A stretch of 64,000 nucleotides of DNA from Adenophora triphylla var. japonica (taxonomy: Eukaryota; Streptophyta; Magnoliopsida; Asterales; Campanulaceae): positions 248,001 to 312,000 of the forward strand of contig JAFEMH010002093.1 of NCBI GenBank assembly GCA_022495995.1, in the 5' to 3' direction. A program made the translations under genes and the position numbers. Shown here piece by piece: positions 46,055 through 56,580 of this stretch. Every line of letters starts with the position of its first letter. Within the stretch, counting starts at the first letter, position 1. The notes under the pieces are model-generated. The model saw only the letters and a program-made list of their open reading frames with translations. It was not told the DNA's origin and ran no database searches.

Positions 46055-48636
46055 TCATAAGATGCTAGCCTCCCTCATCAAGTCCTCCGTGTCACTCACA
46101 TTAGATAGATGGACATTCTCGTGTTCATATTCAGCCAACTGCTCCAGGATGCCAGCATTGGGTCCTTGCCCCCGAGGAATGGCACTAGAGGAGTACTCTG
46201 AGGCTGAAGAGGTGGATGTCGTGCCCCCGACGTGCCTTCTCTTGCGCACGGGCTCCTGCACATTTGCTGCGGCCTTAGAAGCGCAAGCCAGCTTCTTCAA
46301 AAGGGACCGGCACACGTCTTTCCAGCCCCTATTCTGCCTGACTAAGCCGTCATAAGTGCGAGCTGGAACCTGAGAAAAAAGAGAAGATCATCTCAGAAAA
46401 ATCTCAGAATTGCAAAAAAGCAAAGAAATCTGAAAGAAAAGGGAAAAGACCCTAAAATGTACTTATAGTGCTGTCCGGCGGCAGAGTATACTGGGGCTCC
46501 CTAGTGACGGGGACAGGTATCCTAAACCTCCTCGGTACCCCATTGACCACGTAAGAAAGGTGAGCAGGAGGCATCGGCGGATCAGAAGGCTCGGCCTCCC
46601 CATATCCCTGAGTGACAGCTAGCTTCACTAGCTTCTGTGGCGTCCTCAGTCGCTGCTCCACAAACACAGCATATGGGGTATCCAGATCAAAATACTCCTC
46701 AGCGGCCACGCCTGCCTGATATCTCTCTATCTCATCCGCCTGCCAATCCCGTGGCTGCAGCATCCGTGCTAGAGGATCACGAGGGGTAATGGCATCCAAT
46801 GGAGGGACATGGACATGCTGCCTGGAAAATCGATCCCCCAGATAGATGACATCACATGTCAGCCCGGTCAACCACCGCCTCTGCCTCGTCGCCTCCACGA
46901 CCTCTCCTAGCAGACTCTCCGGGTACCTCCCCCAAGGGTAAAAGTCCACCTCATCGTGCCCATCTCTGTTGATAACTGGACTCACCATCTTGTAGTCAAA
47001 GGTGATCCGGGTCTTCCCGGTGAACTTATCCCTCGCATCCCCCCTCCAGCGGACCATAGAGGGAAAGATGGTAGCATCGCTCTGTTGGTTCCGCGGAAAG
47101 AACCTGATCACCTCACAAAACCAGACCTGCATGTTCAAAACATCAAAAAGGTCATTTTTTTTCATAAAAGTCTCAAAGAAAGAAAGTAAAATGAGAGAAA
47201 AGAAAAGTGAGACTACCTTAAGAGCAAAAGAGAAGCAGTCCATGGAGGCAGCCTTGTTCCGGCTGTACATGTCCAGGGAGAAGTATAGCTCCGCCAGTCC
47301 GGCCTCGCCCCAAGAGACCGTCCCAATCCCATCAACATCCTCCAGAGAGTCGAGGAGGCAAGTCATAGCCAGAGTCCCAGAATTGGCAAAGATGGTGACT
47401 GACAGCATCAACCACACAAAGGCTCTAACAAGCTGGTGGGCAGTCACCTCATTAGCAGCAAAGTCCCGCATGCAGTTCTGGACTGCCACCTCGACGTTCC
47501 TCGTCTCCATTCTGAGCCCCTTGGGAATAAGCTCAAACCCGACCAAAGCCCTGAACTCCTCCGCAGTAATATGGTTCCTCCAGGTCACAGGCCTCCCGGT
47601 GAACTGCAGGCCGGTGATAGCAGTAAAATCTGCAGGTGTCACCGTCAGCTCCCCCCAGCTAAGATGAAAGCTGTGGGTGGTGTCCCACCAGAACTCCGAG
47701 AGGGCCTGGATCAAGCCCTTGCTCTTCGAGGTAATGTGAATACCTCTGTCGATAGCCTCAATGAACAGATCAAGGCCAGTAGCCCTCACAAGCTGCTTGG
47801 GGTTAGCCCCATTCTTCTCAAAATCAGGCATCCTCTGCCATAGCCTGACTGCAATCTCGGAAGGCCCCCTAGACTTGTTCTCCTGTAGACAAGCACAGCA
47901 AAAGAAATGTGTCAGTCCTTCATCTCATTTCAAAAGCATGCATATATTCAAAAGTGTACATGTTTTCAAAAGAAAAGCATTCATAAAATTTCTCTAGCAT
48001 CCTTTGCATGAAAAACATGTCTTTCATCACTTGAAACACGTCGCATCAAGTACATTGCTATCCTAAGCACAAAATCACAATTCTCAAAATTATTTGCACA
48101 TAAGCATTAATTTTTTCTCAAAAATGGCATGCATGAATCCTTTTCATCATCCAAAATCCCGTTTTAGCATCCATGATCAAAATTTGACCTAGTTCTAGCA
48201 CATGCAAGGACTCCGTCACATCTTATACAGTTATTTTCCCAATTTATTTTCAAAAATGGGTCATTCTCATTATTTCTTAAGAAAATTGCACATGCATGTT
48301 CTTTCATCTTCTTAGCCTCATAGGTTAATCATTAATATTTCAAAATCATCGTCAAAAATCCTAGGAAAATTCGAGAAATTCCTAAAACTCGAGTCAAGCC
48401 CTAGAACCAATCAAAATCCAATCAAAATCGACGGAATTGAGCAAATTAAGAATGCTTACCCCAACCGATTGAGGATTCGTGGATTTGTGCTCCCTCCTAC
48501 CCGGGTAGAGCTCCGATGGAGGCGTGAGGAAGTCATACTTCCTCTCTGTGCGGACGAGCTCCTTCCTTCTCCTTCGAGCGGCCTCGGAGATGTTCCTCCT
48601 CGCTTGCCTTGGCATCGGATTCCCCTCCGGATCCAT
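46055..48636 (-). CDS. Plant mobile domain (PMD) protein gene, four exons, antisense in Ty3-O
   Basis: Proposed exons on the minus strand are 48636-48460, 47882-47217, 47126-46463 and 46362-46055. Introns are 575, 90 and 100 bp with GT…AG ends (GTAAGC/TCTACAG, GTAGTC/ATGCAG, GTACAT/TTCCAG). Junction phases 0, 0 and 1 keep one frame of about 604 residues. Exon 1 is basic (QARRNISEAARRRRKELVR). At residues ~124-158 the hallmark FHLSWGELTVTPADFTAITGL places it in the PMD family (MAIN/MAIL1-like in Arabidopsis, also carried by Ty3 and Mutator elements). The C-terminus has a KKLACASKAAANVQEPVRKRRH basic patch and an acidic end. Known host members act in gene expression and transposon silencing; a role here is inference. 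No internal stop disrupts the model. The 90 bp intron is a multiple of three and open, so it could also be retained. What drives its expression is not visible. Confidence 0.8.
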
Positions 48637-49029
48637 TCTAAATCAGTAGAGGCAAAGGGATGGAAAGATTTTCGAATTTTCTTCCTCTCTTCTCTCTCTC
48701 TTTCTCGGCAGTTTAGGGCGGCAACAATGCCCAGTCCCCGTTCAAATTCTGTTTTAAATAATCTGGAAAAATCAGGCTTCTGGCCGTACGACCTCTTTTA
48801 CCTCCCTCTTATGCCGGGCGACTTCTTTCGCTCTGAGCAGAAATTACCTCTTTCCCCCTGGACTTTCCACTTGGGCATATAATTCCTGTTATCCTTTAAC
48901 TAGGATAACGTCGTTTTCAGAAGATATCCCTTATCTCCTTATGCAAATGGACTTTCTTCCCCAGTCACCTCCGTTACTTCCGTTATAACGGGATAACGCT
49001 AGGTGACAACCTCCGAATTGTCAGAACTC
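48637..49029 (-). other. 5' flank of the PMD gene
   Basis: CT-rich stretch near 48680-48710, then sequence without a long frame. It would hold the 5' untranslated region and promoter. I see no convincing TATA box. Two GCCGTACGAC/GCCGGGCGAC phrases occur at 48783 and 48813. Confidence 0.35.
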
Positions 49030-49270
49030 TAAACTTAAGCTACCTCTATCACGAATAGAGAAGTACGCTCAAGTTCTCCTAACTTAAGCTACCTCTATCT
49101 CACAGATAGTGAAGTACGCTCAAGTTCTCCTAACTTAAGCTACCTCTATCTCAAGATAGTAAAGTACGCTCAAATTCTCTAAACTTTAGCTACCTCTATC
49201 ACAGATTGAGAAGTACACTCAAGTTTCCCAAACTTCAGCTACCTCTATCTCCTCGATAGTGATGTAAGCT
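49030..49270 (+). repeat. Tandem repeat of Ty3-O 3' region (~50 bp unit, five copies)
   Basis: CTTAAGCTACCTCTATC…ATAG.GAAGTACGCTCAAGTTCTC recurs with starts near 49032, 49081, 49132, 49182 and 49231. Confidence 0.88.
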
Positions 49271-49273
49271 CTA

Positions 49274-49335
49274 GTATCCAATCAGGTGACAACCTCCATT
49301 AATTGTCAATCAGGTGACAACCTCCATTAATTGTC
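49274..49335 (+). repeat. 28 bp direct duplication
   Basis: ATCAGGTGACAACCTCCATT followed by AATTGTCA occurs twice in tandem. A diverged copy is at about 48990-49020. Confidence 0.8.
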
Positions 49336-49409
49336 AAAACTTCAAGGATCCTAGACATCGTTCCTAACCTATCTAGAGATGCTTGAACTACGACTAAGGC
49401 TTGATTCCT

Positions 49410-49810
49410 CCGGGATACGTAGGTAGCCTTTCATAAAAGGTCCAGCCATCCGACCGCAGTGGTCACCCTTTTTCCATCATCGCTTCTCAGTGGTGAGGAA
49501 GCCTTTCATAAAGGTCCAGCCATCCGACCACATTGGTCACATTTTTGTCATTCATCACTCCTCAGTGGTGAAGTAGCCCCTCATAAAGGTCCCGATATCC
49601 GACCACATCGGTCACCTCTAGCACATCCCCAGTAGGATCAATCGCCTGACCTCCTAGGTCACTTTCTCTTCTATTTCCCCGGTAAGAGACCAGCTTCTCT
49701 CCATTATTCCCCTGCAGATCTTTTCTGAACTACGGCCTGGCTTGATTCCCACTCGGGATACGTAGGTAGCCTTTCAGAGGTTCAGCCACTCGACCACCTT
49801 GGTCACCCAA
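49410..49810 (+). repeat. Imperfect ~65-70 bp repeats before the polypurine tract of Ty3-O
   Basis: CCTTTCATAAAGGTCCAGCC.TCCGACCAC.TTGGTCAC recurs near 49430, 49500, 49568 and, diverged, 49768. The TCATAAAAGG core is related to the 27690-27760 region of Ty3-I. Confidence 0.75.
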
Positions 49811-49877
49811 TCCGTCTCGGCATTCTCCAGATCGGATCCTTTTCTATCGATAACCCCACTCGCCCTGCAAGTGACGT

Positions 49878-49891
49878 TGCCGAGGGGCTTC
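49878..49891 (+). other. Polypurine tract of Ty3-O
   Basis: TGCCGAGGGGCTTC immediately precedes TGTAAGTACC at 49892, the same arrangement as in Ty3-I. Confidence 0.78.
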
Positions 49892-51662
49892 TGTAAGTAC
49901 CCAAATCTGACTCATGCCTTCCGGATAAGTTTTCCGGTAATTCCCCGGACTTTCCTAGAGTTCCGGAGCAATTCCGGAACTGTTCCAAAACACCTAAGGG
50001 CTGAAGGGACTGCTTGGAGATTAAGAAACACGTTTTTCTTAATACCAAAAACCTTCTAGAATTGCCACCTTGCATGATTCTAGAAACATGCTGAGTCACA
50101 CAGGATAATGCCGCACGACTGCATTAGCCAAGGACCTCTAGCCGCACGGCCTCATTAGTCTTATCCAGACTGCCTATAAATAGAGCCCTCCTCTTCCCAT
50201 TTTACATACGAAAAACACACACAATACACCATACTCAGCTCCAAAACACTCCCAAAACACTGCTGCAAGATCAAGAGGTTGAAGAAAGCCAAGAAACCAC
50301 CTCCCTCCTCCTTGAAGCCTCCAAAGTTGGTCCTTTAACCAAGCAAGACCCAAAGAAGAAGAGGTCACCACCATTGGTAACCTCTCACTCCCTTACCTTG
50401 CATTATACTTGCTCTATGTGATTTAATTGCTCATTGCATTCATATATTGTCATTATCTTGCTTGGGACTTGGCACTTATCATTAAAGATCCTATCTTTAT
50501 CATATCCCCCTCCCCCTTTTGCATCCCTTGCATGAAATAAGCATCATTTGCTATTAAAAATGTAATCTTTATATTCAAAGGTGCATCCTTTGCACCTAAA
50601 AATTCCTTTTTTACATAAAAATATCATCTTTATGCATCCTTTGCTCATAAAAATGCAATCTTTATATTCAAAATGCATCCTTTGCACATAAAAAACATGT
50701 CTTTACCATAAAGGTGCATCATTTGCATCAAAAACCCATTTTCATGCATCCTTTGCATTAAAAGTCATCTCTTTACAATCAAATTGGCATCCTTTGCTTT
50801 CATAATGTAATCTTTGTGCATTCTTTGCATATTAAATACTATTTTCCTCATAAAAATGCATCCTTTGCATAAAAATTATGTCTTTATATAAAAATGCATC
50901 CTTTGCAAATCAAATGCATCCTTTGCAACCCAAAAATGTCATCTTTTCACTAAAAATGTCATTTTTACATGCATTCCCCCATGTTCCCATTAGTAACCTT
51001 CGGAACGGACCGGTGTAAAGATCCTATCTTTACATCGTTTCTTCCATTAAAGGTGCCACAATCTCTTTAGAAAGGGATAAACCTTGAACCTATATCTCCG
51101 ATTATCACTTAAGACGAGCATGAAGCATCTATATAAGCTCAATCGTATTAAGGTGTAGGATTGATGGGCTAAGGTCACTCCTTTCCTAAAGAACCTCATT
51201 TTGGACTATAAAAGAGAGTCTTCTCTCGATCACGCAAGTCCCAAGGTTAAAATAGCGATGATCACAAGTCCAAGATGAGGACGGGATCAAAATCCCGAAT
51301 ACAAAAAATCCAAGAAATCTCGAACGACAACCAACTAAATGATTTGTACGTCCGGAAGACAACTTGGGACATTACCCCCCCCCCCTCTTTTCAAACACAT
51401 GCACACAAGAAAGCACGCAAGCAAGCACGATAAACGGAATCTAGGGAGACTTGCTACGGCAAGGCACCTTGGGTGAACGACGATCCGTTCTTCCCAAGGG
51501 GTAACTTAACCTCCGAACTCATAAAAACCTTTTTTTCAAAGTTTTGAGGAAATCAAAATGGCGTGGCGACTCCATTTTTCAAATTAAACCGGATGTTTTC
51601 AAACTCGCGTGAATCCGATCTAAAAACAAAAACAAAATTTTAGATATTTGGGCACACGTTCA
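49892..51662 (+). repeat. 3' LTR of Ty3-O
   Basis: Partner of 12163-13901, 32 bp longer through small indels in the TGCATCCTTTGCA array and a longer C run near 51377. It ends GGGCACACGTTCA. TATA box CTATAAATA is at 50174-50182. Confidence 0.93.
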
Positions 51663-51664
51663 CT

Positions 51665-51669
51665 GGCAC
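51665..51669. other. Target-site duplication of Ty3-O, right copy (GGCAC)
   Basis: Matches 12158-12162. Two extra bases (CT) separate it from the LTR's terminal CA. Confidence 0.7.
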
Positions 51670-52558
51670 GGAGCTCGTTACTACGATGCTCCCTTGTTTA
51701 AAGAAGTGTAAAAGAATTTTATAAATTGTTATGCCTCGTGGTCTAACAAGCTTGTTATGCCTGAAGTGTCTGAAAATGGCTAAGCTTGTTATACCTCAAG
51801 TGTTTGAAACGGTATATATTTATCAAGGGATTTTTATCATATGTGTTATCATAGATGTTACCATCATTGCCATTAACATATTTGTATGTGCTATATTATT
51901 TTTTTTCTTTATTTTCGGGTTTTGTTATTTAATTTTTTAAACTTTGAAAGTCTTTTATTTGTTTAAGAGTTTACAAAGTTTGAAAAAGTCTTTAACAAAC
52001 CTAGTTTATCTTAAGTAAACTACTCAAATAACTAAGTCCTAAAATTTAGGGATTTGATTTTCAAAAAACCATATGGACTTAGTATATTTGGTATGTTTAT
52101 TTTTTATTTTCGTTTTATATATTAAAAAAAATCTGAAAATTAAAAATTCAAAAAAAAAAAAATTCAAAATAATGGCCGGATGTTTTTATTTTTGTGTGAG
52201 GAGTTTTGTAGTTGATTTATTCTTTGTGGCCTAGAAAATAGGGGGAGTAAATAATGTAGTTATTTTTTGTGTGGCTAGAAATTAGGGAGGTTAGGTAAAT
52301 ATTTAAAGTAAATATTTTTAGTTGCTAAAAAATAGGGGGAGTTATTTAAATAGGAGATAATTAATGGTAGAAGGATAAGTCTTGTCAAATTAAAATCCTA
52401 ATTTGTTTCCTATTTTTTCTCCTCTCTCTCTAACCGCCCTAATCCCCTTCTCTCTCTACACGGTAAATACCCCCTTCTCCGTCACCGTCAATCTCTCTCT
52501 CAAACCTTCTAAAACTCAACAACCTCCCTAAATTCCAAACCCTTCCTAAACCCTAACC
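51670..52558 (+). other. Sirevirus spacer between pol and the 3' ORF, with polypurine-like repeats
   Basis: AT-rich and non-coding. Three copies of a GGCTAGAAAATAGGGGGAGT-like phrase lie at 52230-52248, 52272-52292 and 52323-52341, about 45-50 bases apart. They resemble the true polypurine tract at 54863. TTATGCCTCGTGGTCTAAC / TTATGCCTGAAGTGTCTG / TTATACCTCAAGTGTTTG repeats lie at 51730-51800. A CT-rich 5' leader-like stretch precedes the ORF (52415-52510). Confidence 0.65.
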
Positions 52559-54472
52559 ATGGCAACCCCTATCAAGAAGCAATCTGCCCCTTTGGAGGTC
52601 TCTCCGGGTGTTGGCTCAAGTGGTCCTAGTCTTATGGACACTTCGACCACCCCACTCAATGTGTCTCCGACAATGACAATGTCGGTTGATGATCCTCCTT
52701 TGGTGACAACAATGGCGCAACCCTTGTCCATTGTGACCTTACGACCTCTTCCACCCGTTCCATCAACCAAAAAGCCAAAAAGAAAAGCCATTGCTCACAA
52801 ACCCTCGACACAACCCATCAAAAAGAGGAGCTCAAGTAGGCTCACTGCAATGAGGCACAAAGGTACTTCTAAATCCAACACATCCTTCGATCCTGTTGAA
52901 GTTTCTGAAGAATCCTCTCTTGATCTCTCCTCGGCTCATGTTTCGGATGAAGACTTCCATGCCGATGCTGAAAAGAGCCATTCTGTTGAGACATTTGAAG
53001 ATTGGGAGATTGAGGATGAAGAGCCCTTGTATGAAGTTGTGAAAAGAAACATTAAAGGCAAAAACAAGTGGGCTGCTGTCAAAGATGTTACCCAGAAAGC
53101 TGCAACACCCAAGGTAACATCCTCTGTTTCTAAAGCTTCAAAGTCTTCAATCAGTGAGTTTGCCTATTCTGAGTCCACTGATTTTCTTGAGAAAGAGTTT
53201 GATGATGTGAATGTTGCTTTTTCAAAACCTTACTTTTCATTGGAATTCTATCGAAAAGAAAATATGGAGTTTTGGTTGAAACATAGTGACACGAAAATTC
53301 TCAAGGAAAAGCATATTGACGAGGTTGATTTCAAAAAGCATGGTGTATTTCAGTTCTTGGAGGATAGAAAATTTTTGAAAGCCAACTTGCACCCTTCGAA
53401 ATTTGTCGAAGCTATTTTCAAAAATTTCTATGCCAACCTTCATGCCAACCTAGATAATGAGAAGTCCGATCAATTTGGAAAGGTGTTTTTAAGGAACAGA
53501 ATTTTTTCTATTACACCCTCTTTGATCAACAAAACTTTGGGACTCCCAAATATGGATGATGATGGTCCTATTGTTCATAAGGATGAAATTGCTAGGTTTA
53601 TCTCTCATGATGTCGTGCATGAATGGCCTCAGAACCCGAATCCCAAAACAAAAGTTCATTTTCTTGCTTCCCGTCTCACTTCACTCTTTGCCGTGCTTCA
53701 CAAGCTTTGTATATTTAATTGGGTTCCTACTTCTAACGAGCAATATGTGACATTGCAACAAGCTGAAATCTTGTATAAGTTAGGAAAGAATCGAAGAGTG
53801 AACTTGGGTAGATTAATCTTCAAACATTTGGCTTCGTGGGGTAGAAGAAAAGACATTACAATATTTCCTTACCCTTCCTTAATCTTCCAAATTTTGAAAT
53901 CTCAAAAATTGCCCATTGAAGAGTCGGATGAGTACATGCCCAGTCTTGATCTCTATGCTATAGATTCTCAGCTGACTAAGAAGAATACCAAGAGTGTGAG
54001 ATACACTGGTGATCTTCCTCGGTCAAAGATAAATGAATTTGGGTCAAGTGAAGCGGTTCATGCTAAGGGTGTTACTCATACTGTTATCCCGATTGTTACT
54101 CCGAAATCTCCAAGTTTTTCAGGTACAGATGCAGCTCATGTTCTTACTAATGTATACAATTTATTGGGGAATGCTTCACCAACAATACCCAAGACCACAG
54201 TTTTGGCGTTTCTCCACAAACAAACTGCTACCATTGCCGAGATTGTGCAAGGTTGGACAAAGCTCAAGGAAATTACTGATGAGTTTATCCAGCAGGTTTC
54301 TTCCCAAACTGGGGGAGATAATAGTGCTGATGGAGCTGGTCCGAGTGGTGGTGGTGGTGGAGATGCTAGTGGTGCTGCTGCAGATGTTGCTGAAGGTGCT
54401 GCCACAGATGCTGGAGATGAAGAAGGGGATGAACAGGAGGAAGAAGAAGCTGATGATGAGCAAGAAGAGTGA
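52559..54472 (+). CDS. 637-residue 3' ORF of the Sirevirus-like element (env-position ORF)
   Basis: Intact frame with a favourable start context (AACCATGGC). Residues 1-130 are Pro/Ser/Thr-rich with two Lys/Arg clusters (KKPKRKAIAHK, KKRSSSR), suggesting disorder and nuclear targeting. Residues ~130-190 are acidic. Residues ~225-470 form a folded-looking domain (FVEAIFKNFYANL, RIFSITPSLINKTLGLP, YVTLQQAEILYKLGKNRRVNLG, FPYPSLIFQIL), resembling by memory the Pfam 'putative plant transposon protein' domain (Transposase_32-like). The end is Gly/Ala-rich then poly-acidic. It occupies the place of the env-like ORF of Sireviruses, but I see no signal peptide or membrane segment, so an envelope role is not supported. 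It is undamaged although its pol has a stop. Confidence 0.75.
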   Translation: MATPIKKQSAPLEVSPGVGSSGPSLMDTSTTPLNVSPTMTMSVDDPPLVTTMAQPLSIVTLRPLPPVPSTKKPKRKAIAHKPSTQPIKKRSSSRLTAMRHKGTSKSNTSFDPVEVSEESSLDLSSAHVSDEDFHADAEKSHSVETFEDWEIEDEEPLYEVVKRNIKGKNKWAAVKDVTQKAATPKVTSSVSKASKSSISEFAYSESTDFLEKEFDDVNVAFSKPYFSLEFYRKENMEFWLKHSDTKILKEKHIDEVDFKKHGVFQFLEDRKFLKANLHPSKFVEAIFKNFYANLHANLDNEKSDQFGKVFLRNRIFSITPSLINKTLGLPNMDDDGPIVHKDEIARFISHDVVHEWPQNPNPKTKVHFLASRLTSLFAVLHKLCIFNWVPTSNEQYVTLQQAEILYKLGKNRRVNLGRLIFKHLASWGRRKDITIFPYPSLIFQILKSQKLPIEESDEYMPSLDLYAIDSQLTKKNTKSVRYTGDLPRSKINEFGSSEAVHAKGVTHTVIPIVTPKSPSFSGTDAAHVLTNVYNLLGNASPTIPKTTVLAFLHKQTATIAEIVQGWTKLKEITDEFIQQVSSQTGGDNSADGAGPSGGGGGDASGAAADVAEGAATDAGDEEGDEQEEEEADDEQEE

Positions 54473-54862
54473 GTACAATACATCGCCTGAAGATTGATGT
54501 TGCCACTCTCATGGTTATGGTACTTTTGGTGGTTGAAAAACAATTTACTTTTATGTTTTTAATTCGGAACATGTTTTAATACTTTGGTGGTTTGTTTTAT
54601 TTGCTTTTGGTTATTAAACTTTTAGGGTTGTTTGAACATGAAGTAGCTTAGTAACTTTGGTTTATCTTTGGTACTTTAGGTTGCAAGTTATTTGGAAAAC
54701 TTATTTTGGAAAATATGTTTTGATAACTAGTATTTTTGTGATAAATCATTGTGGTTGTTAATTCCTTGATTATGGGGAGTTGATAACTATGAAGTTGCTC
54801 TGTATGGCTAACTTTTTCTTGCAGGTATCAGCACTTTAGAGTTTGGAAAGAAATTATAAATT
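54473..54862 (+). other. 3' untranslated region of the Sirevirus-like element
   Basis: T- and G-rich sequence between the 3' ORF and the polypurine tract. No coding frame recognised. Confidence 0.5.
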
Positions 54863-54873
54863 ATGGGGGAGAT
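54863..54873 (+). other. Polypurine tract of the Sirevirus-like element
   Basis: ATGGGGGAGAT directly precedes TGTTAGTATAG, the classical copia tract. Confidence 0.85.
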
Positions 54874-55839
54874 TGTTAGTATAGATTGTGGGTGTTACCA
54901 CAGGTGCTATCACTGGCAGTTGGGTGTTACCCGAGCTGGAATGATTTGTAATTTAATAATTCTTTTCATATTAATTTATATCCTAATGTCTAATATTATT
55001 TACAAAATATATGTGTTTGTTGGTCTATATTTTAGGTTAATATATGGTTGAATTAATTGCTAGAAACAAGGAAGAAGTTGGTGAAGGAGTTACACGTAAA
55101 TGGGAGATTTACGAGTAACTTTTGCTTGGTCCATATTTGTTGATAAAGAAGAAAAACGTGAGAAGACCAAGTCTTAGAGTTGTTGCTGATTATTTGAAGT
55201 GTACAATACAAAGAAAGCAAGAGAGTACAAGGTGAGGAAGCAAGGACTTGGGCTTCAAGAATTCGGTTGCTACATTTAAGGGAAGTTAACGCATGAAGAG
55301 GAATCAAGCCAAGAATTATTCTCCACTCCTCTCACATGATCTGAAGGTCTAAGGCTGTTATTTTGGAGTAGCCTCCAAGGCATTTGAAGGCTATAAATAG
55401 GCTATGTGTGGTTTATTTGAAGTATGTCAAATACGAAATACACACACCATAGCACAAGAGAGACAAAGTTCTTTGGTTCGCATAATCCTTCCTCCCTTGT
55501 GATTCTAGCTTAAACACTGAGTGTTTAAGAGAGTGTTGGCTAAGGATAGGATTCGTGCTTTGTCTCATTTAGTTACATAGAGCATCATCATTGTATTAGC
55601 AATAGGAAACTTTCGACTTTGTAATTTTTCTACATTGATTATAAAGTCTTCGCCATCTAGGCACACTCAAGTTATATATTTATATAACTTGAGAAAATTA
55701 TATCTTGTGTTATTTATTTCCGCTGCACAAAATTTTTACAAACTCTTTTATTTGGTATGTGTGTGCTGTCCGTCAGTGTGTTATCCAAGGTGTTGGGTAA
55801 CATCTATGGTAACATCTCTTTCCAGTAAAGCCATTGACA
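54874..55839 (+). repeat. 3' LTR of the Sirevirus-like element
   Basis: Starts TGTTAGTATAGATTG after the polypurine tract. The end is placed at CCATTGACA (55839), just before the TA tract, and is uncertain by several bases because the 5' LTR is off the window. GGTGTTACC/GTAACA-type short repeats lie near both ends. TATA box TATAAATA is at 55392-55399. Confidence 0.72.
55392..55399 (+). promoter_or_regulatory. TATA box of the Sirevirus 3' LTR
   Basis: TATAAATA in GGCTATAAATAGGC, about 520 bases into the LTR. Confidence 0.6.
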
Positions 55840-55845
55840 ATTTCA

Positions 55846-56504
<659 letters not shown>

Positions 56505-56580
56505 TAAATTTTGGAGCCCTTAAATTTATTGGGCCCTGTGCTATTGGGTTTCTTGCGCATAGTCAAAATCAGGTCTGATC

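Larger units (their letters stand above)
12163..51662 (+). mobile_element. Ty3-O: Tat-lineage Ty3 element with two antisense genes, carrying two nested insertions
   Basis: It spans 39.5 kb. LTRs at 12163-13901 and 49892-51662 are near identical except for a few short indels. The tRNA-Arg primer site is at 13907, and a GCCGAGGGGCTTC polypurine tract precedes the 3' LTR. The pol domains read on the plus strand at 24850-26169 and 41989-43314. Two later elements (16547-24782 and 26170-41988) split it. Without them the element is about 15.4 kb. Gag capsid and most of integrase are missing, so this copy could not move on its own. A DUF7745-like ORF and a plant mobile domain gene lie on the minus strand between integrase and the 3' LTR. 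Confidence 0.9.
51663..55839 (+). mobile_element. Sirevirus-like copia element, internal piece 2 and 3' LTR
   Basis: Continues 10283-12162 after Ty3-O. The GC-rich phrase GGCACGGAGCTCGTTACTACG at 51665 completes the one cut at 12162. It contains the long 3' ORF, repeated polypurine motifs, and a 3' LTR after TATGGGGGAGAT. The two visible pieces total about 6.1 kb. Confidence 0.85.

Noticed and set aside
48394..48459. Extension of PMD exon 1 beyond the proposed donor
   Set aside because: The reading frame continues past GTAAGC for about 20 codons, but similarity in composition is lost there and the GTAAGC donor is canonical, so this is read as intron.
54136..54572. Minus-strand Ser/Pro-rich frames opposite the end of the Sirevirus ORF
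   Set aside because: They are the complement of the Gly/Ala/Glu-rich tail of a well supported plus-strand ORF.
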